This document shows, piece by piece, positions 9,513 to 18,732 of a DNA stretch of 64,000 bases. The notes under the pieces were generated by a model. That model saw only the letters and a list, made by a program, of their open reading frames with translations, did not search any database and had not been told where the DNA came from. Source of the stretch: Aurantiochytrium sp. KH105. Taxonomy: Eukaryota > Sar > Bigyra > Thraustochytrida > Thraustochytriidae. The translations under genes were made by a program, and so were the position numbers. Location: positions 62,001 through 126,000 of the forward strand of contig BGKB01000094.1 in the NCBI GenBank assembly GCA_003116975.1. The letters are read 5' to 3'. Each line of letters opens with the position of its first letter. Position 1 is the stretch's first letter.

Positions 9513-10475
9513 GCGCAATCCTCGCGCAAGCGACGACCAAGGGAGGGACGCGGGACCCTTCGCCGAAGGCCAAGCTCTTATCCTTCCTTCTTTCCTTCCT
9601 TGCCTGGCTGCCTTCCTGCCTGGACGGTTTCGTGGCGGGAAACAGACGAGGGGGGCCGGAGTCCGGGCGGACGGGTCTGCTCACGCGTGTCGTCTACGTG
9701 CCGGTTCTCGCGGGGAGCGAATGGTCTCGGTGCGGCCTCGCCGCCGTCGAACGAAGCCAGGCTGCGCTGCGCGTCCGCCGCGTCGTGCCGGGGTCGCGCC
9801 GTCTCGCTCCCTGGCTGAGCGGGCGGTCCCGGTCGCGACTTCGAACCTTCCTGGCCGCTCGGCCGGCCGCTTCCGGCCACCGTCATGGCGGCGCCGGGCA
9901 GGCAGGCAGGCAGTCCAGCCAGGGTTTTCGTGACACAGCTGGGCGCCGCGCCGGGGTTTTCATGTCCGGTTGCCCGCCGGAAACTTCGACTTGCGCAGCG
10001 CCGCCCCGCACTTGCACCGGCTCGCAGCACACAGACAGTTAGATATAGACAGACACAGCGAGAGAGGCCGCGGCGGACAGACCACGCCGGCCACTGCGGG
10101 TTCCCGCGGGCGTAGGAGGGAGTAGGCGCCGGCTAGCGATAACTGGGTAAAGAATGGAACCGCAGGAACTGCACAGGGCGGGAACCTGGGGAGAACGGAG
10201 AGAACAGGGAGAACGGTTCCCGGGGGAGAGGGGGTGTGGGGGAAGTTTTGCGGATAAGAAAGAGCAGCGAGGCTGGGCGCAAAGCTGGGTGCGTCTGCGG
10301 TTCGAGGCGAAAGAGATATATTGTACTCCCCCACCTAAACGAGAGGGCGACCCCACCTAACTGTAGAACAAGACTAACAAAGCGAAACTAGTTTTGGGGA
10401 AGAGCTAGTTAGTTTTATGCGGCAAACCAAGCCAAGGAGAGCAACCATCCAACCAAAGTTGCATCGAATCATGTA

Positions 10476-12455
10476 TCAAGTTTTCTGACCGTGCGGAGGA
10501 GGCTCGAGCACCATTTCGTGAAGGGGAAGACCTCCTGGGACCATGGGCAGGACGAGGGTGTCCTTGTCGACGAAGACCTCGAGCAGCACGGGGCCCTCGT
10601 TGTAGGCGAGGAAGGCCTCAATTGAGGCCGCGAGCTCAGACTGCGCACGGCAATAGAGTCCCTTGGCGCGCATCGAGCCTGCAAGCGCGTCGAAGCGAGG
10701 GTTGAACATGGCCGTGCCCGAGTAGCGCTGGTCGTAGAAAAGATCCTGCCAGTTTTTCACCATGCCTTGAAAATCGTTCTGCAGCAAGAGGATCTTGACG
10801 CCCACCTTGAACTCGACGGCCGTGATGAGCTCCATGCCCGTCATCGAGTACGAGGCGTCGCCGTCAACGTCGATCACAATGGCATTTGGCCGAGCGACCT
10901 TGGCCCCAATGGCTGCAGGAAGACCGAATCCCATCGTGCCGGCACCGCCCGAGGAGATCCATTGCCGCGGTTTGGTCCACGTGATGAACTGCGCCGCATG
11001 CATTTGGTGGCTTCCCACGCCCGTGGTGAAAAATACCTCTTGCTGAGGATCTTTTGCCTGGATCTCCAAGAGCTGTCGGTCGAGTTCAGCGAGCACTTGC
11101 TGCGGCTTGAGCACCTTTTCGTCCGTGTCCACGGACTCGAGGAGAAAAGGGTGTTTGGATTTCCACTCTGAGATTTGCTCGAGCCACGGCTCTCGCGCCC
11201 GATGCTGCACATGTGGAACAACATTGGCAAGGTTTTCCGCCACGTCGCCAAGGACAGACACGGTTGGCTGGATGACCTTGTGCATGTTCTTGGGTGAAAT
11301 CTCAAAGTGAACAATGCCCCCGCGGCCCTCGCGCTCGGCGCGGCGAGCCTCGGGCGCAAAGGCGTCAATGCGCATGGTCACACGGTCGTCGAAGCGGGCG
11401 CCGAGGGCAAGGATGAGGTCGGCGCTTTGCATGGCGTAGTTGGCGTACGCAGAACCGTGCATGCCAAGCATGTTGAGAGAAAGCGGGCTGCGTTCATCAA
11501 AGGCGCCAAGACCTTGCAGTGATGTGGTCACGGGAATGTTGGCCTTTTCTGCCAGCTCTTTGAGCACGGCAGGCCCGTCCAGCGGGCTCTGCATGATTCC
11601 CTGACCGGCGTAAATGACGGGACGTTTGGCACGATTGATCATGTCTGCGATCTCCGCGAAGTCGGGCGTTTCGGGGCTGCCCAGACGCGTCTTGTGGAAA
11701 AGATTTGCCTTTTGCTTTTGACGAAGGGAAATCCGCGGCATGCTGTCTGGAATCCCCTCGAGCACGGCAGCACTCACGTCCTTGGGCAAGTCCACGAGAA
11801 CGGGGCCGGGGCGTCCACTTGTGGCGATCTCAAAGGCCTCATTGATGCGTCGCGGAAGCTCGCCAACGTCTTTGACCATGACATTCCACTTTGTGCACGC
11901 GCTGCTGATGCCGATAATGTCGCATTCTCGAGCGTCATCCGTGCCCTTGGACGAGGCCGTGACTTGGTCCGTAAAGACAATCAGTGGCGTCCCATCCATG
12001 AAGGCATCCATTATCGGAGTGATGGTGTTGGTGGCGCCCGCTCCCGAACTCACCAGCACGATCCCCGGCTTGCCTGTGGCGCGCGCGTACCCTTCGGCCA
12101 TGTGGCCTGCGCCCTGTTCGTGGCGCGCCAGGATCAACGTGAACTCGTCTTTGCCTAAAGCGTGGTCAAAAATGGGCAAACTGGCACCACCGGGATGCCC
12201 AAAGATGGTGTCGACGTTATGCTTGTGCATGAGCTCGCGGAAAATCTGCGCTCCCGTGAGACCCACGAACGTTTCATCGTCCGATGGTGCTTGAGCTGCC
12301 TGCGCTGATGCCCACGAGCTCTTGTATCTCATTGCGTGCGGCCCGCATGCTGAGATGAAGTCTCTGTCAAACGATGTTGGAGAAGAATGATTTCCTTTTC
12401 GCGGTTGCTTGGCCGCGGCTCTCGCCAGCCTTTGCGTTGCCTTTTTTGCAAGCAT
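10476..12455 (-). CDS. ILV2: Acetolactate (acetohydroxyacid) synthase catalytic subunit, mitochondrial
   Basis: 659 aa from the ATG at 12455. It begins MLAKKATQRLARAAAKQPRK, a typical basic amphipathic mitochondrial presequence. The open frame upstream is not conserved. ThDP-dependent enzyme joining two pyruvates, or pyruvate and 2-oxobutyrate, as the first common step of Val/Leu/Ile synthesis. Seen: GHPGGASLPIFD near 100, the catalytic Glu in LARHEQGAGHMAEGYAR, the yeast-like ISSACTKWNVMVKDVGELP, the FAD-domain LGARFDDRVT, the ThDP-Mg motif VDVDGDASYSMTGMEL, and NWQDLFYDQRYSGT keeping the herbicide-site Trp. At the GQVP segment it reads DQVT (D163, T166), so the Pro equivalent to plant Pro197 is Thr. 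The next conserved GTDAF reads GTDDA. Length matches fungal and plant enzymes. A regulatory subunit is not encoded nearby. Confidence 0.95.
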   Translation of the reverse strand: MLAKKATQRLARAAAKQPRKGNHSSPTSFDRDFISACGPHAMRYKSSWASAQAAQAPSDDETFVGLTGAQIFRELMHKHNVDTIFGHPGGASLPIFDHALGKDEFTLILARHEQGAGHMAEGYARATGKPGIVLVSSGAGATNTITPIMDAFMDGTPLIVFTDQVTASSKGTDDARECDIIGISSACTKWNVMVKDVGELPRRINEAFEIATSGRPGPVLVDLPKDVSAAVLEGIPDSMPRISLRQKQKANLFHKTRLGSPETPDFAEIADMINRAKRPVIYAGQGIMQSPLDGPAVLKELAEKANIPVTTSLQGLGAFDERSPLSLNMLGMHGSAYANYAMQSADLILALGARFDDRVTMRIDAFAPEARRAEREGRGGIVHFEISPKNMHKVIQPTVSVLGDVAENLANVVPHVQHRAREPWLEQISEWKSKHPFLLESVDTDEKVLKPQQVLAELDRQLLEIQAKDPQQEVFFTTGVGSHQMHAAQFITWTKPRQWISSGGAGTMGFGLPAAIGAKVARPNAIVIDVDGDASYSMTGMELITAVEFKVGVKILLLQNDFQGMVKNWQDLFYDQRYSGTAMFNPRFDALAGSMRAKGLYCRAQSELAASIEAFLAYNEGPVLLEVFVDKDTLVLPMVPGGLPLHEMVLEPPPHGQKT

Positions 12456-12874
12456 GTTGTCTCGTTTCGACTTTGGTGGGGATCTTACGTCGCAAATCGC
12501 TTCGGCCCCGGGGAACATTGCAGAATCGCGCGGCGGGACACAGCGAGAGGGTCCACTTTGCTTCCTTTTACTATGAGTGGTATGGTATACTAGGGTGGGG
12601 AACGAAGGGGCAAGGAGAGGAGGGAGGGAGGCACCGTGGAATTTATCGGAAACTCCCTTTTCTTTGGTTGGCTTTCCTCGGGTCCTGAGTTGCCGTTGCA
12701 TGTTTTTGTTTGCGAGGGGGCAAAGCAAATGGGGTTGGGAGTGGGGCCTACATCAGTCTATTCTACAATGCAAAGGTCATGGCGCCTCTTAATCAGTCGT
12801 TCGCAACGCCTTCCCTCTTGGCCCAGATGCCCGTCATTTGGCCGTGCAAGGCGTGTTCCCGCACCGCGACCCTC

Positions 12875-12881
12875 TTTTTTT

Positions 12882-12914
<33 letters not shown>
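12875..12914. repeat. T run followed by (CT)n
   Basis: About 12 T followed by about 14 CT dinucleotides, in the upstream flank of ILV2. Confidence 0.92.
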
Positions 12915-12917
<3 letters not shown>

Positions 12918-14550
12918 CTTTTCTTTTCAGAGATTGCGTCGCGCGAAGCAGGGTGATGAACGTAGCGAAGCGGCCACAGCTATAGCCTGATGAGCCCCAG
13001 CCGCCAGTCTGGTCTAATCTGGCTGGTTTCGTCTCGTCTCGTCTCATGGAGATCAGTTGTCGCCAGTATACGTGTGCGCCCGGCCTCTGGCGCAGCGACG
13101 CGATGCGCTGCAAAAAAGGTGTAAGCGCAGCTCCCTCAACTCGACTCACAAGTCAACTCGACGCGACTCGCTCGACCCGGACGAACACCGCCAGCCGGGC
13201 AGAGCCGCCAGGACGGGACTGGCCGGACAGCGCTGCCACCCCATCCCGCTGCAACGGCCGCGCGCGCAGAGCCGCCAGGAGCGTGCGCTCGCTGGCCGTC
13301 TCTCTGTTGGACGCTGCATGATGGAGGGACTCGACGATCCCGCGCCTCTTCGACCCTCCGGTCGGTCGTGCACCCGGCCGCGTCCGTCGCGTCGCCTGCG
13401 AGCAGCACGACCGGCGGCGGCTCGCAGCGCAGCGCAGCGCAGAGCGGCGCAGGGTGAGCGGCCGCGTCCAGCGCGCGCGCACTCGGGTCCTCGCGGGCTT
13501 GGGCTTGGTGGGCGCAGTGTGCAGACTGACTGACAGACAGACAGACAGGCAGAGCGCGTGCACGTGCACGTGCCCGGCTCGCACTCCTGCCGCACCGTCC
13601 TCAAGTATATTATAATGCGAGGCTAGAACGGGCTACTAGTTTCCCGTCTCACGTCATCGCCAGCGGGAGACGGACGAAGGGACGATCGTGAAGGAGGCGC
13701 GCCCGCGCGCGCAGACTGCTGCAGGCTGCAGCGACCGACCGACCGGGCCGCGCCTCGGCAGCGTGCGTGCGTGCATGCGTGTCGGGCTAGCGAGCTGTCC
13801 GCGCCGAGAGGGCGTGCGAGGGGTGTGAGAAGGCCGCACGCGAACGAACGAAGGCAAAACCCGAAATATCATCACCTTCGCATCCATCCATCCATACCTA
13901 CGTACATACATCGCCCGCCGCTGCCTTCGCGAGACGCCCGCGCCTCCGCAGCCCGCGCAGTGCGCCCGTCTCCGCGCCGCGCGAGCGTGCGCGGCAGAGC
14001 GAGCGGCCGCGAGGCAGAGTGGCGCCGCCGCGTGCCGAGGCGAGGCGAGGCGAGGCGAGAGGTCGAGACAGCAGGCAGGGCTTCCTGGCGACCGCCGGGG
14101 CCCTCGACCCATCCGCCGAGGCGCCGAGGCGGCGCGCGCGAGGACAGCGCCGCGCCCCCTCCGCGGCGAGAGCGGCGCGGTGCCGCGGCCCAGGTCGCCT
14201 CGCCCCGACTCGGCTCGACGGGACCCGAGTCGCCGCGGGGCCGCGCGAGCGAGGCCGAGTCGCGATCGATCGCAGAGCGCTGTCGTCGAGGCGACTCACC
14301 GTGACGGTCAGTCAGTCAGCTCGACTCGGTTCAACCCAAGAAGAAAATAAAAAAGGAGGGAAGGAAAGCGAGAAGCAGGCAAGCAGCCAGCCAGGCAAAG
14401 TAGAGAAAAGAAAGCCCGGAGTTGGAAACGGGAAAGCCCGCGCTCTCTCCCTCCCTTTCTTTTCTTTCGTTCTTTCCTTCGCCGCGGCAAACCCGCTTCG
14501 CTCGCTCGTCGCGGCGCGCGCTGCCCGCCCCTGCCCCGGCGACCGTGCGC

Positions 14551-14594
14551 GAGAGCGAGAGCGAGAGCGAGAGCGAGAGCGAGAGCGAGAGCGA
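14551..14594. repeat. (GAGAGC)n hexamer array
   Basis: Seven uninterrupted copies of a GAGAGC hexamer. Confidence 0.92.
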
Positions 14595-14689
14595 CGCGGA
14601 GAGCGAGTCGAGGCGAGGCAGGCTTTCAGGCCTGGAGGCCCCTGCTCGACCCGCGGTCCTCGGTCGGTCGGTCGGCAGCATCATCCCGA

Positions 14690-14792
14690 GCCTCCCTCGC
14701 GCCTCCCTCGCGCCTCCCTCGCGTTATCCCTCGCGGCCTCGCTCGCGACATCCCTCGCGGCATCCCTCGCGGCATCCCCCGCGGCATCCCTC
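14690..14792. repeat. Imperfect 11-12-bp CCCTCGCG repeats
   Basis: About nine units of CCTCCCTCGCG or CATCCCTCGCGG in tandem, upstream of the gene at 15159. Confidence 0.85.
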
Positions 14793-15158
14793 GCCGGCTC
14801 CGGCCGCGCAGGCGGGCGCGCGGAGAGGCGCGACGCGGCCAGCGGCGGCGGCGGCGGCTCAGAAAGAAGGAAGGGCTGGATCGAGTTGCTCTCTCTCTTG
14901 ATCTGATCTGATCTGGTTGATTGTTTGTTTGTTTAGCTGAGCGGCGCAGGAGACGGCGCGCGACGGGGACGCGCGAGAGGGCGCGGAGGACGGCCCGGGA
15001 GAGAGCTCGGCGAGCGAGACAGCAGGCAGGCAGACGCGCAGAGAGGCCGCTTTCGAGGCGAGGAGCGAGGCGGGAAAGGCCGCTCGTTCGTTTTGCTTTT
15101 CTGTGCGCCGGCAGGCTGCGTGGTGGTGTGCGGCGACGCGACGCGACGCGACGCGACG

Positions 15159-17186
15159 ATGCTGAGCGCAGTGCCGAACGAGGAAGAGCCCAAGACCGCC
15201 GCAGCCGGCGGCGCCGGGAAGCGCGAAGAGGCGGCGCGGAAGGGGGGCGCGCCGGCGCGGAGCAAGGCCGAGATGCTCGCGGCTGCAGAGCGCGCCGAAG
15301 AGTCGAAGGAAGAAGACCGCCGAGCGACGGCCATTCAGGAAAACGCACAAGAGCTGAACGGCGCCTTCCTCCACGTCGGAACTGAAGATCTCGTGGACCA
15401 AGATGACGCAGAGGCCGCGCGCAGCAAACAGACTTTCCGCTCCGGACGCAGGTCCTCGTCGTCCTCGTCCAGATCGAGCATCTCCTCCAGCTTTCGGTCC
15501 AGAAGGGGCAGCAGGATGGAGCGTATCCGCTCCCTCAGCGTCAAGAGCAGGGCCCCCATCCAGGACCAGCTCCTCGTCTATGTTGTTCTCCCCGCCGAGG
15601 TCCATCGGCTCACGTCCATCACCGCCCCGCTCAGCGTCTTTGCGCGCCGCTGCGAGGTCCACACCGTCTCGGCCCAGGACTGTATCCGCAACACCGCGAA
15701 CCGTGTCGACACCGTCATGCAGCCCGAGTTCACCTTTGCCACCGCCCCGCGCAACGCCGATATCGTTGTCGTGCTCGGCAGCTTGCGCAGCCCCGTGCGC
15801 CGCTGGATCCGCGAGTTCAATACGGACCCGGTCATTGTGAAAATTAAGGGGGCCTACATGACGCGCTACCGCGACAACTTTCGAACCAAGACAAAGGTTC
15901 ACATGAACGCGCGCACCGAGCTTGACGCCAGTCTCGACCTTTTGGACATCATCTACAACGAGGCCGCCGGTAATTCGTCGTTCACGACTGCGGCCGCCTC
16001 GCCCCCCTCTACGGCGCTCACATCGCCGAACACTTCACTCTCGCACCCACCCCTCCCTGACTTGGGCCCCCGCTCGCCATCAGACCACGACAACGACAAC
16101 ACATCCATCCCGTCCACCCCGACCTCTGTCGGCGGCTCCATTGGGGATCTGGCCGAACGCTACACAGCCATTGTCACGAACAGCACCTCCTCCTCCTCCT
16201 CCTCCTCCATCACCGTCAACAACAACAACAACAAGGCAAACGAGGAGGCTCATGACATCAGCGATGTCCCACGTCTTCTTTCGTGTTCTTCTAGCGACGA
16301 CCTTGATCGTAGCGAGCACGAGGAAAACCCACAGCCCATCGGCTTGCTCAACGCATCGCCACCCCCTTTGTCTCGTCACCTCGAACACCAACACCGGAAT
16401 CATGCGCGTCTTTCATCCAGTCGAAGCACCGACAACAGCGACGCAGTGCCTGAGACAGTCTTTGAGCAATCGACTGTCCCCTCGCCTCCTCTGCACAAGC
16501 GGGTTGACAGTGGTCGCGAGACTGTGTTTTCCGATGTCATCTCCGAGGTCAGCAGTCACGATGGCCCACCGGGAAACGACATTGCCGAGGAGCTTGGCTT
16601 TTACCGCCACTTTTTCGGCAGCGACCCGGAGCGCACACGGCTTGGCCCACGAGACAAATTTAATCTCTGGACGCTTCGTATGCGTGCCATTGTTCGCGAG
16701 CGCATCATTGGCGTCATTCTCTACGATGGCGTTGACGAACTCGGCGTCTCGGCAGTCCTCGATACCTGGGGCGCCGTCAGCGGAGTCCGGCTCGTCCTTC
16801 TCGGCGTCACCAGACTCGAAAAGGCGGATCCCGCGGAGCCCGGGCCCATTGTGGACACGCCAGTCATCACCTCGGCCAATGGACTTCGCTTTCTCGATGT
16901 GCGTCCGCTCTCGAGTTTTGCGCGCAGCGTTCATTCTGTTCTCAGCCTCCACGCCTGCCTCTTGCCTCCTGCTGGAAAGGGCGTCCGTGCACCTACGGAG
17001 CAATTTGTACGCAAGCGTCTGACTCGCATTGCCGGCGTCGAGAACATTCGCTGTGAAGTCTGGGACCAAACCTTGCTCTTGCCCACGGAGGCTTACACGC
17101 ATCAAATGGATTCAATTCGCGAAAACTATTCCGTGTCTGCCGCAAGAAGCGTGGCGCGGAAGCTGGCCATTGGCTCCAAAAAGTAA
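15159..17186 (+). CDS. Protein with two DJ-1/PfpI-like (GATase1-like) half domains
   Basis: 675 aa, from the ATG at 15159 (MLSAVPNEEEPKTAAAGGAG). An earlier ATG at 15093 is less likely. Residues 1-130 are charged and disordered. Residues 137-260 resemble the N-terminal half of DJ-1/PfpI transcription-factor-type domains: VYVVLPAEVHRLTSITAPLS, then ADIVVVLGSLRSPVRRWI. Where the family has a nucleophile-elbow Cys it reads IVKIKGAYM. A long Ser/Thr/Pro/Asn-rich linker follows (about 270-480). Residues 513-600 again look like this fold: IIGVILYDGVDELGVSAVLD and PVITSANGLRFLDV. Both copies seem to lack the catalytic Cys, so a binding rather than enzymatic role is likely. The assignment rests on pattern similarity only. 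The linker contains a Ser run and an Asn run coded by (TCC)n and (AAC)n. Confidence 0.55.
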   Translation: MLSAVPNEEEPKTAAAGGAGKREEAARKGGAPARSKAEMLAAAERAEESKEEDRRATAIQENAQELNGAFLHVGTEDLVDQDDAEAARSKQTFRSGRRSSSSSSRSSISSSFRSRRGSRMERIRSLSVKSRAPIQDQLLVYVVLPAEVHRLTSITAPLSVFARRCEVHTVSAQDCIRNTANRVDTVMQPEFTFATAPRNADIVVVLGSLRSPVRRWIREFNTDPVIVKIKGAYMTRYRDNFRTKTKVHMNARTELDASLDLLDIIYNEAAGNSSFTTAAASPPSTALTSPNTSLSHPPLPDLGPRSPSDHDNDNTSIPSTPTSVGGSIGDLAERYTAIVTNSTSSSSSSSITVNNNNNKANEEAHDISDVPRLLSCSSSDDLDRSEHEENPQPIGLLNASPPPLSRHLEHQHRNHARLSSSRSTDNSDAVPETVFEQSTVPSPPLHKRVDSGRETVFSDVISEVSSHDGPPGNDIAEELGFYRHFFGSDPERTRLGPRDKFNLWTLRMRAIVRERIIGVILYDGVDELGVSAVLDTWGAVSGVRLVLLGVTRLEKADPAEPGPIVDTPVITSANGLRFLDVRPLSSFARSVHSVLSLHACLLPPAGKGVRAPTEQFVRKRLTRIAGVENIRCEVWDQTLLLPTEAYTHQMDSIRENYSVSAARSVARKLAIGSKK

Positions 17187-17658
17187 ATTAGATCGAATAT
17201 CAAATCTCAATCAAATCATTGTTTCAACCTTTGTTTTCATTTCATTCAGGTCGCACAGACTGTCCGAGCCGCCACAGTGTGGGCAAGCTCTGGGCTTGTT
17301 CAGCAACTTGGGCGCAGGCTCCCCTGGCAACGCCCGTCGAGCGGCGACAAAAAGGGGAACGCACGCACTGACAATCGATCATATAAGAACGGTAGAAAGC
17401 TGAATTCGCCTCCTTTCCTATGTTCTCAGCATGCGATGGGATGGACAGGACAGGACACACACAGTGGCTGGCCGAAAGGAGAAAAAAAAAAAGAAAAAAA
17501 AAGATTGAAAAGAAATATGACCGTTCACCGGATCACCGGGCTCCACTGACTCGGACGCCGTAGGCGTTGCGTGCGACGCAACACTGGCAGGCTGGTACGA
17601 AACAAGTGTCGGCAAATCTCACTTGTGCGCGCCCCGAGCGCGCAGCGAGACAGCGGCA
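17187..17658. other. Intergenic
   Basis: 3' flank of the preceding gene and promoter of the next. A-rich tract interrupted by G at about 17482-17515. No gene seen. Confidence 0.5.
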
Positions 17659-18273
17659 ATGGCTCTCGTGAGGGTTCGCTTTGGGTGCAAGCAGGAGATT
17701 CTCGTGAATGCAAACGTGGCGGCTGATGTTTTGTTGAATCACGTTCGAAACAAGTGCGCGCGAGAGGCTCGTGAGCTACTCACCAAGCGAATTTCCGTCG
17801 TCGCGAGCGAACTCGACGCCTACGCGCGCAGGAAAGCGTCCACGGAGGCTGCGGGCCCGCCCAGACACATCGCCAAAGAAGAAGAAGGAGAAGGAGAAAA
17901 ACAAGACCCTCAAGAGGACAACGACGGCAAAGCAAATGCCGAAGAAAAGGATCCGACCGACGATGCCCGCGAATCGCTTCTGAGCCGACTTGAGGAAGCC
18001 ATTGCTTGTCGTCGCGAGCAACTCGAGAATTTGCAGGCTGCTCTTGCGCAGTGCGCCGCCCTTGAAGATGAAAATGCGCGTGTCGAACTCTTGCTGGATG
18101 GTAATCCAAAGGGATTGGCCGACGCGGGAACTTCCTCCGCACTCGAGTGCCTCGGACCTCTCACACAGCTTGAACTTGCCATGTATCAAGAGAGCCCTGA
18201 GGGCGAAACTAGCGTCCCGCAAAGTTTAATATTTGACATTCCAAACGATGACACGCTTGTGCGCGTCGAATAA
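17659..18273 (+). CDS. Small protein resembling the CXorf65/C22orf15 family
   Basis: 204 aa from the ATG at 17659. The N-terminus, MALVRVRFGCKQEILVNANV followed by AADVLLNHVRNKC, resembles the start of the CXorf65/C22orf15 group of uncharacterised, often cilia-associated proteins, where an I/V-F/L-V-N-x-N core precedes a helical L-L-x-x-I/V-R segment. The middle (65-110) is acidic and Glu/Lys rich. Residues 115-145 form a short coiled coil (LSRLEEAIACRREQLENLQA). The C-terminus (150-204) is conserved-looking with LGPLTQLELAMYQESPEG. No transmembrane segment or enzyme motif. The stop codon is embedded in an AATAAA-type signal. Confidence 0.6.
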   Translation: MALVRVRFGCKQEILVNANVAADVLLNHVRNKCAREARELLTKRISVVASELDAYARRKASTEAAGPPRHIAKEEEGEGEKQDPQEDNDGKANAEEKDPTDDARESLLSRLEEAIACRREQLENLQAALAQCAALEDENARVELLLDGNPKGLADAGTSSALECLGPLTQLELAMYQESPEGETSVPQSLIFDIPNDDTLVRVE

Positions 18274-18732
18274 AATAGTAATTGTAGATGATTATGGACC
18301 TGCCGAAGATAAACTGACGCAGAGGCATGCAGGGTCTAGGTTCGCAACAAGCTCTTGGGGAACAGATGAAAAACAAAATGACGGTGATGACTTTAATGTC
18401 AAGACTCTGAACTGGCAATGATATTTGCATCAATTCTGCTGCGCATCTGATGGTAAAGCTTGGTCACTTTTAGAAAGACACTTGTACACTCGTGCTCGCA
18501 AACATGCATCATGAACAAATACATATGGATGTGGTGCCCGGAAAGACTTCCTTGAAAGTCGTACAAAAATCAAGATCAAAAGCAAAATGAATTGCTATTC
18601 CCGTGCGCGTCGAAGTGCATCTTCCATTTTCTCCTCTATCAAGATCCAGCAAGGCAATTATTCACATATCCGAAATGGAAAATCGAAATGGACAAAGACA
18701 TTTACATTACCTTTTCCGGGCAAAACAGACTG
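18274..18732. other. Convergent intergenic region
   Basis: AT-richer tail-to-tail spacer between the gene ending at 18273 and the minus-strand gene ending at 18733. No gene seen. Confidence 0.5.

Larger units (their letters stand above)
7719..10475. other. Gene-poor, repeat-rich 2.7-kb region
   Basis: No gene is supported. Long frames on both strands (e.g. 8310-9365 minus, 9013-9933 plus) translate to low-complexity Arg/Ser/Ala proteins created by simple repeats. Contents: a 28-bp minisatellite, a GAATTY hexamer array, a 24-bp perfect palindrome, a GAC run and a GACTC array (listed separately), plus CCTT-rich tracts at 9580-9625. The 7.7-8.2 kb part is presumably the promoter of the minus-strand orphan; the 10.1-10.47 kb part is the 3' flank of acetolactate synthase. 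Confidence 0.5.
12456..15158. other. Gene-poor divergent intergenic region
   Basis: No gene is supported between the minus-strand ILV2 and the plus-strand gene at 15159. Overlapping frames on all strands are Arg/Ala/Ser/Pro-rich GC artefacts. The region holds the two divergent promoters, microsatellites (listed separately) and a TATA-like AGTATATTATAATG at about 13602. Just before 14934 there is a TGATC repeat followed by GTTT repeats. Confidence 0.5.

Noticed and set aside
9013..9933. 306-codon plus-strand frame starting MNGEATRSAL
   Set aside because: Low-complexity translation of GAC and GACTC repeats; three overlapping frames are equally open.
13057..14906. Several overlapping 130-295-codon frames between ILV2 and 15159
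   Set aside because: All Arg/Ala/Ser-rich, open on both strands at once because of high GC; no motif.
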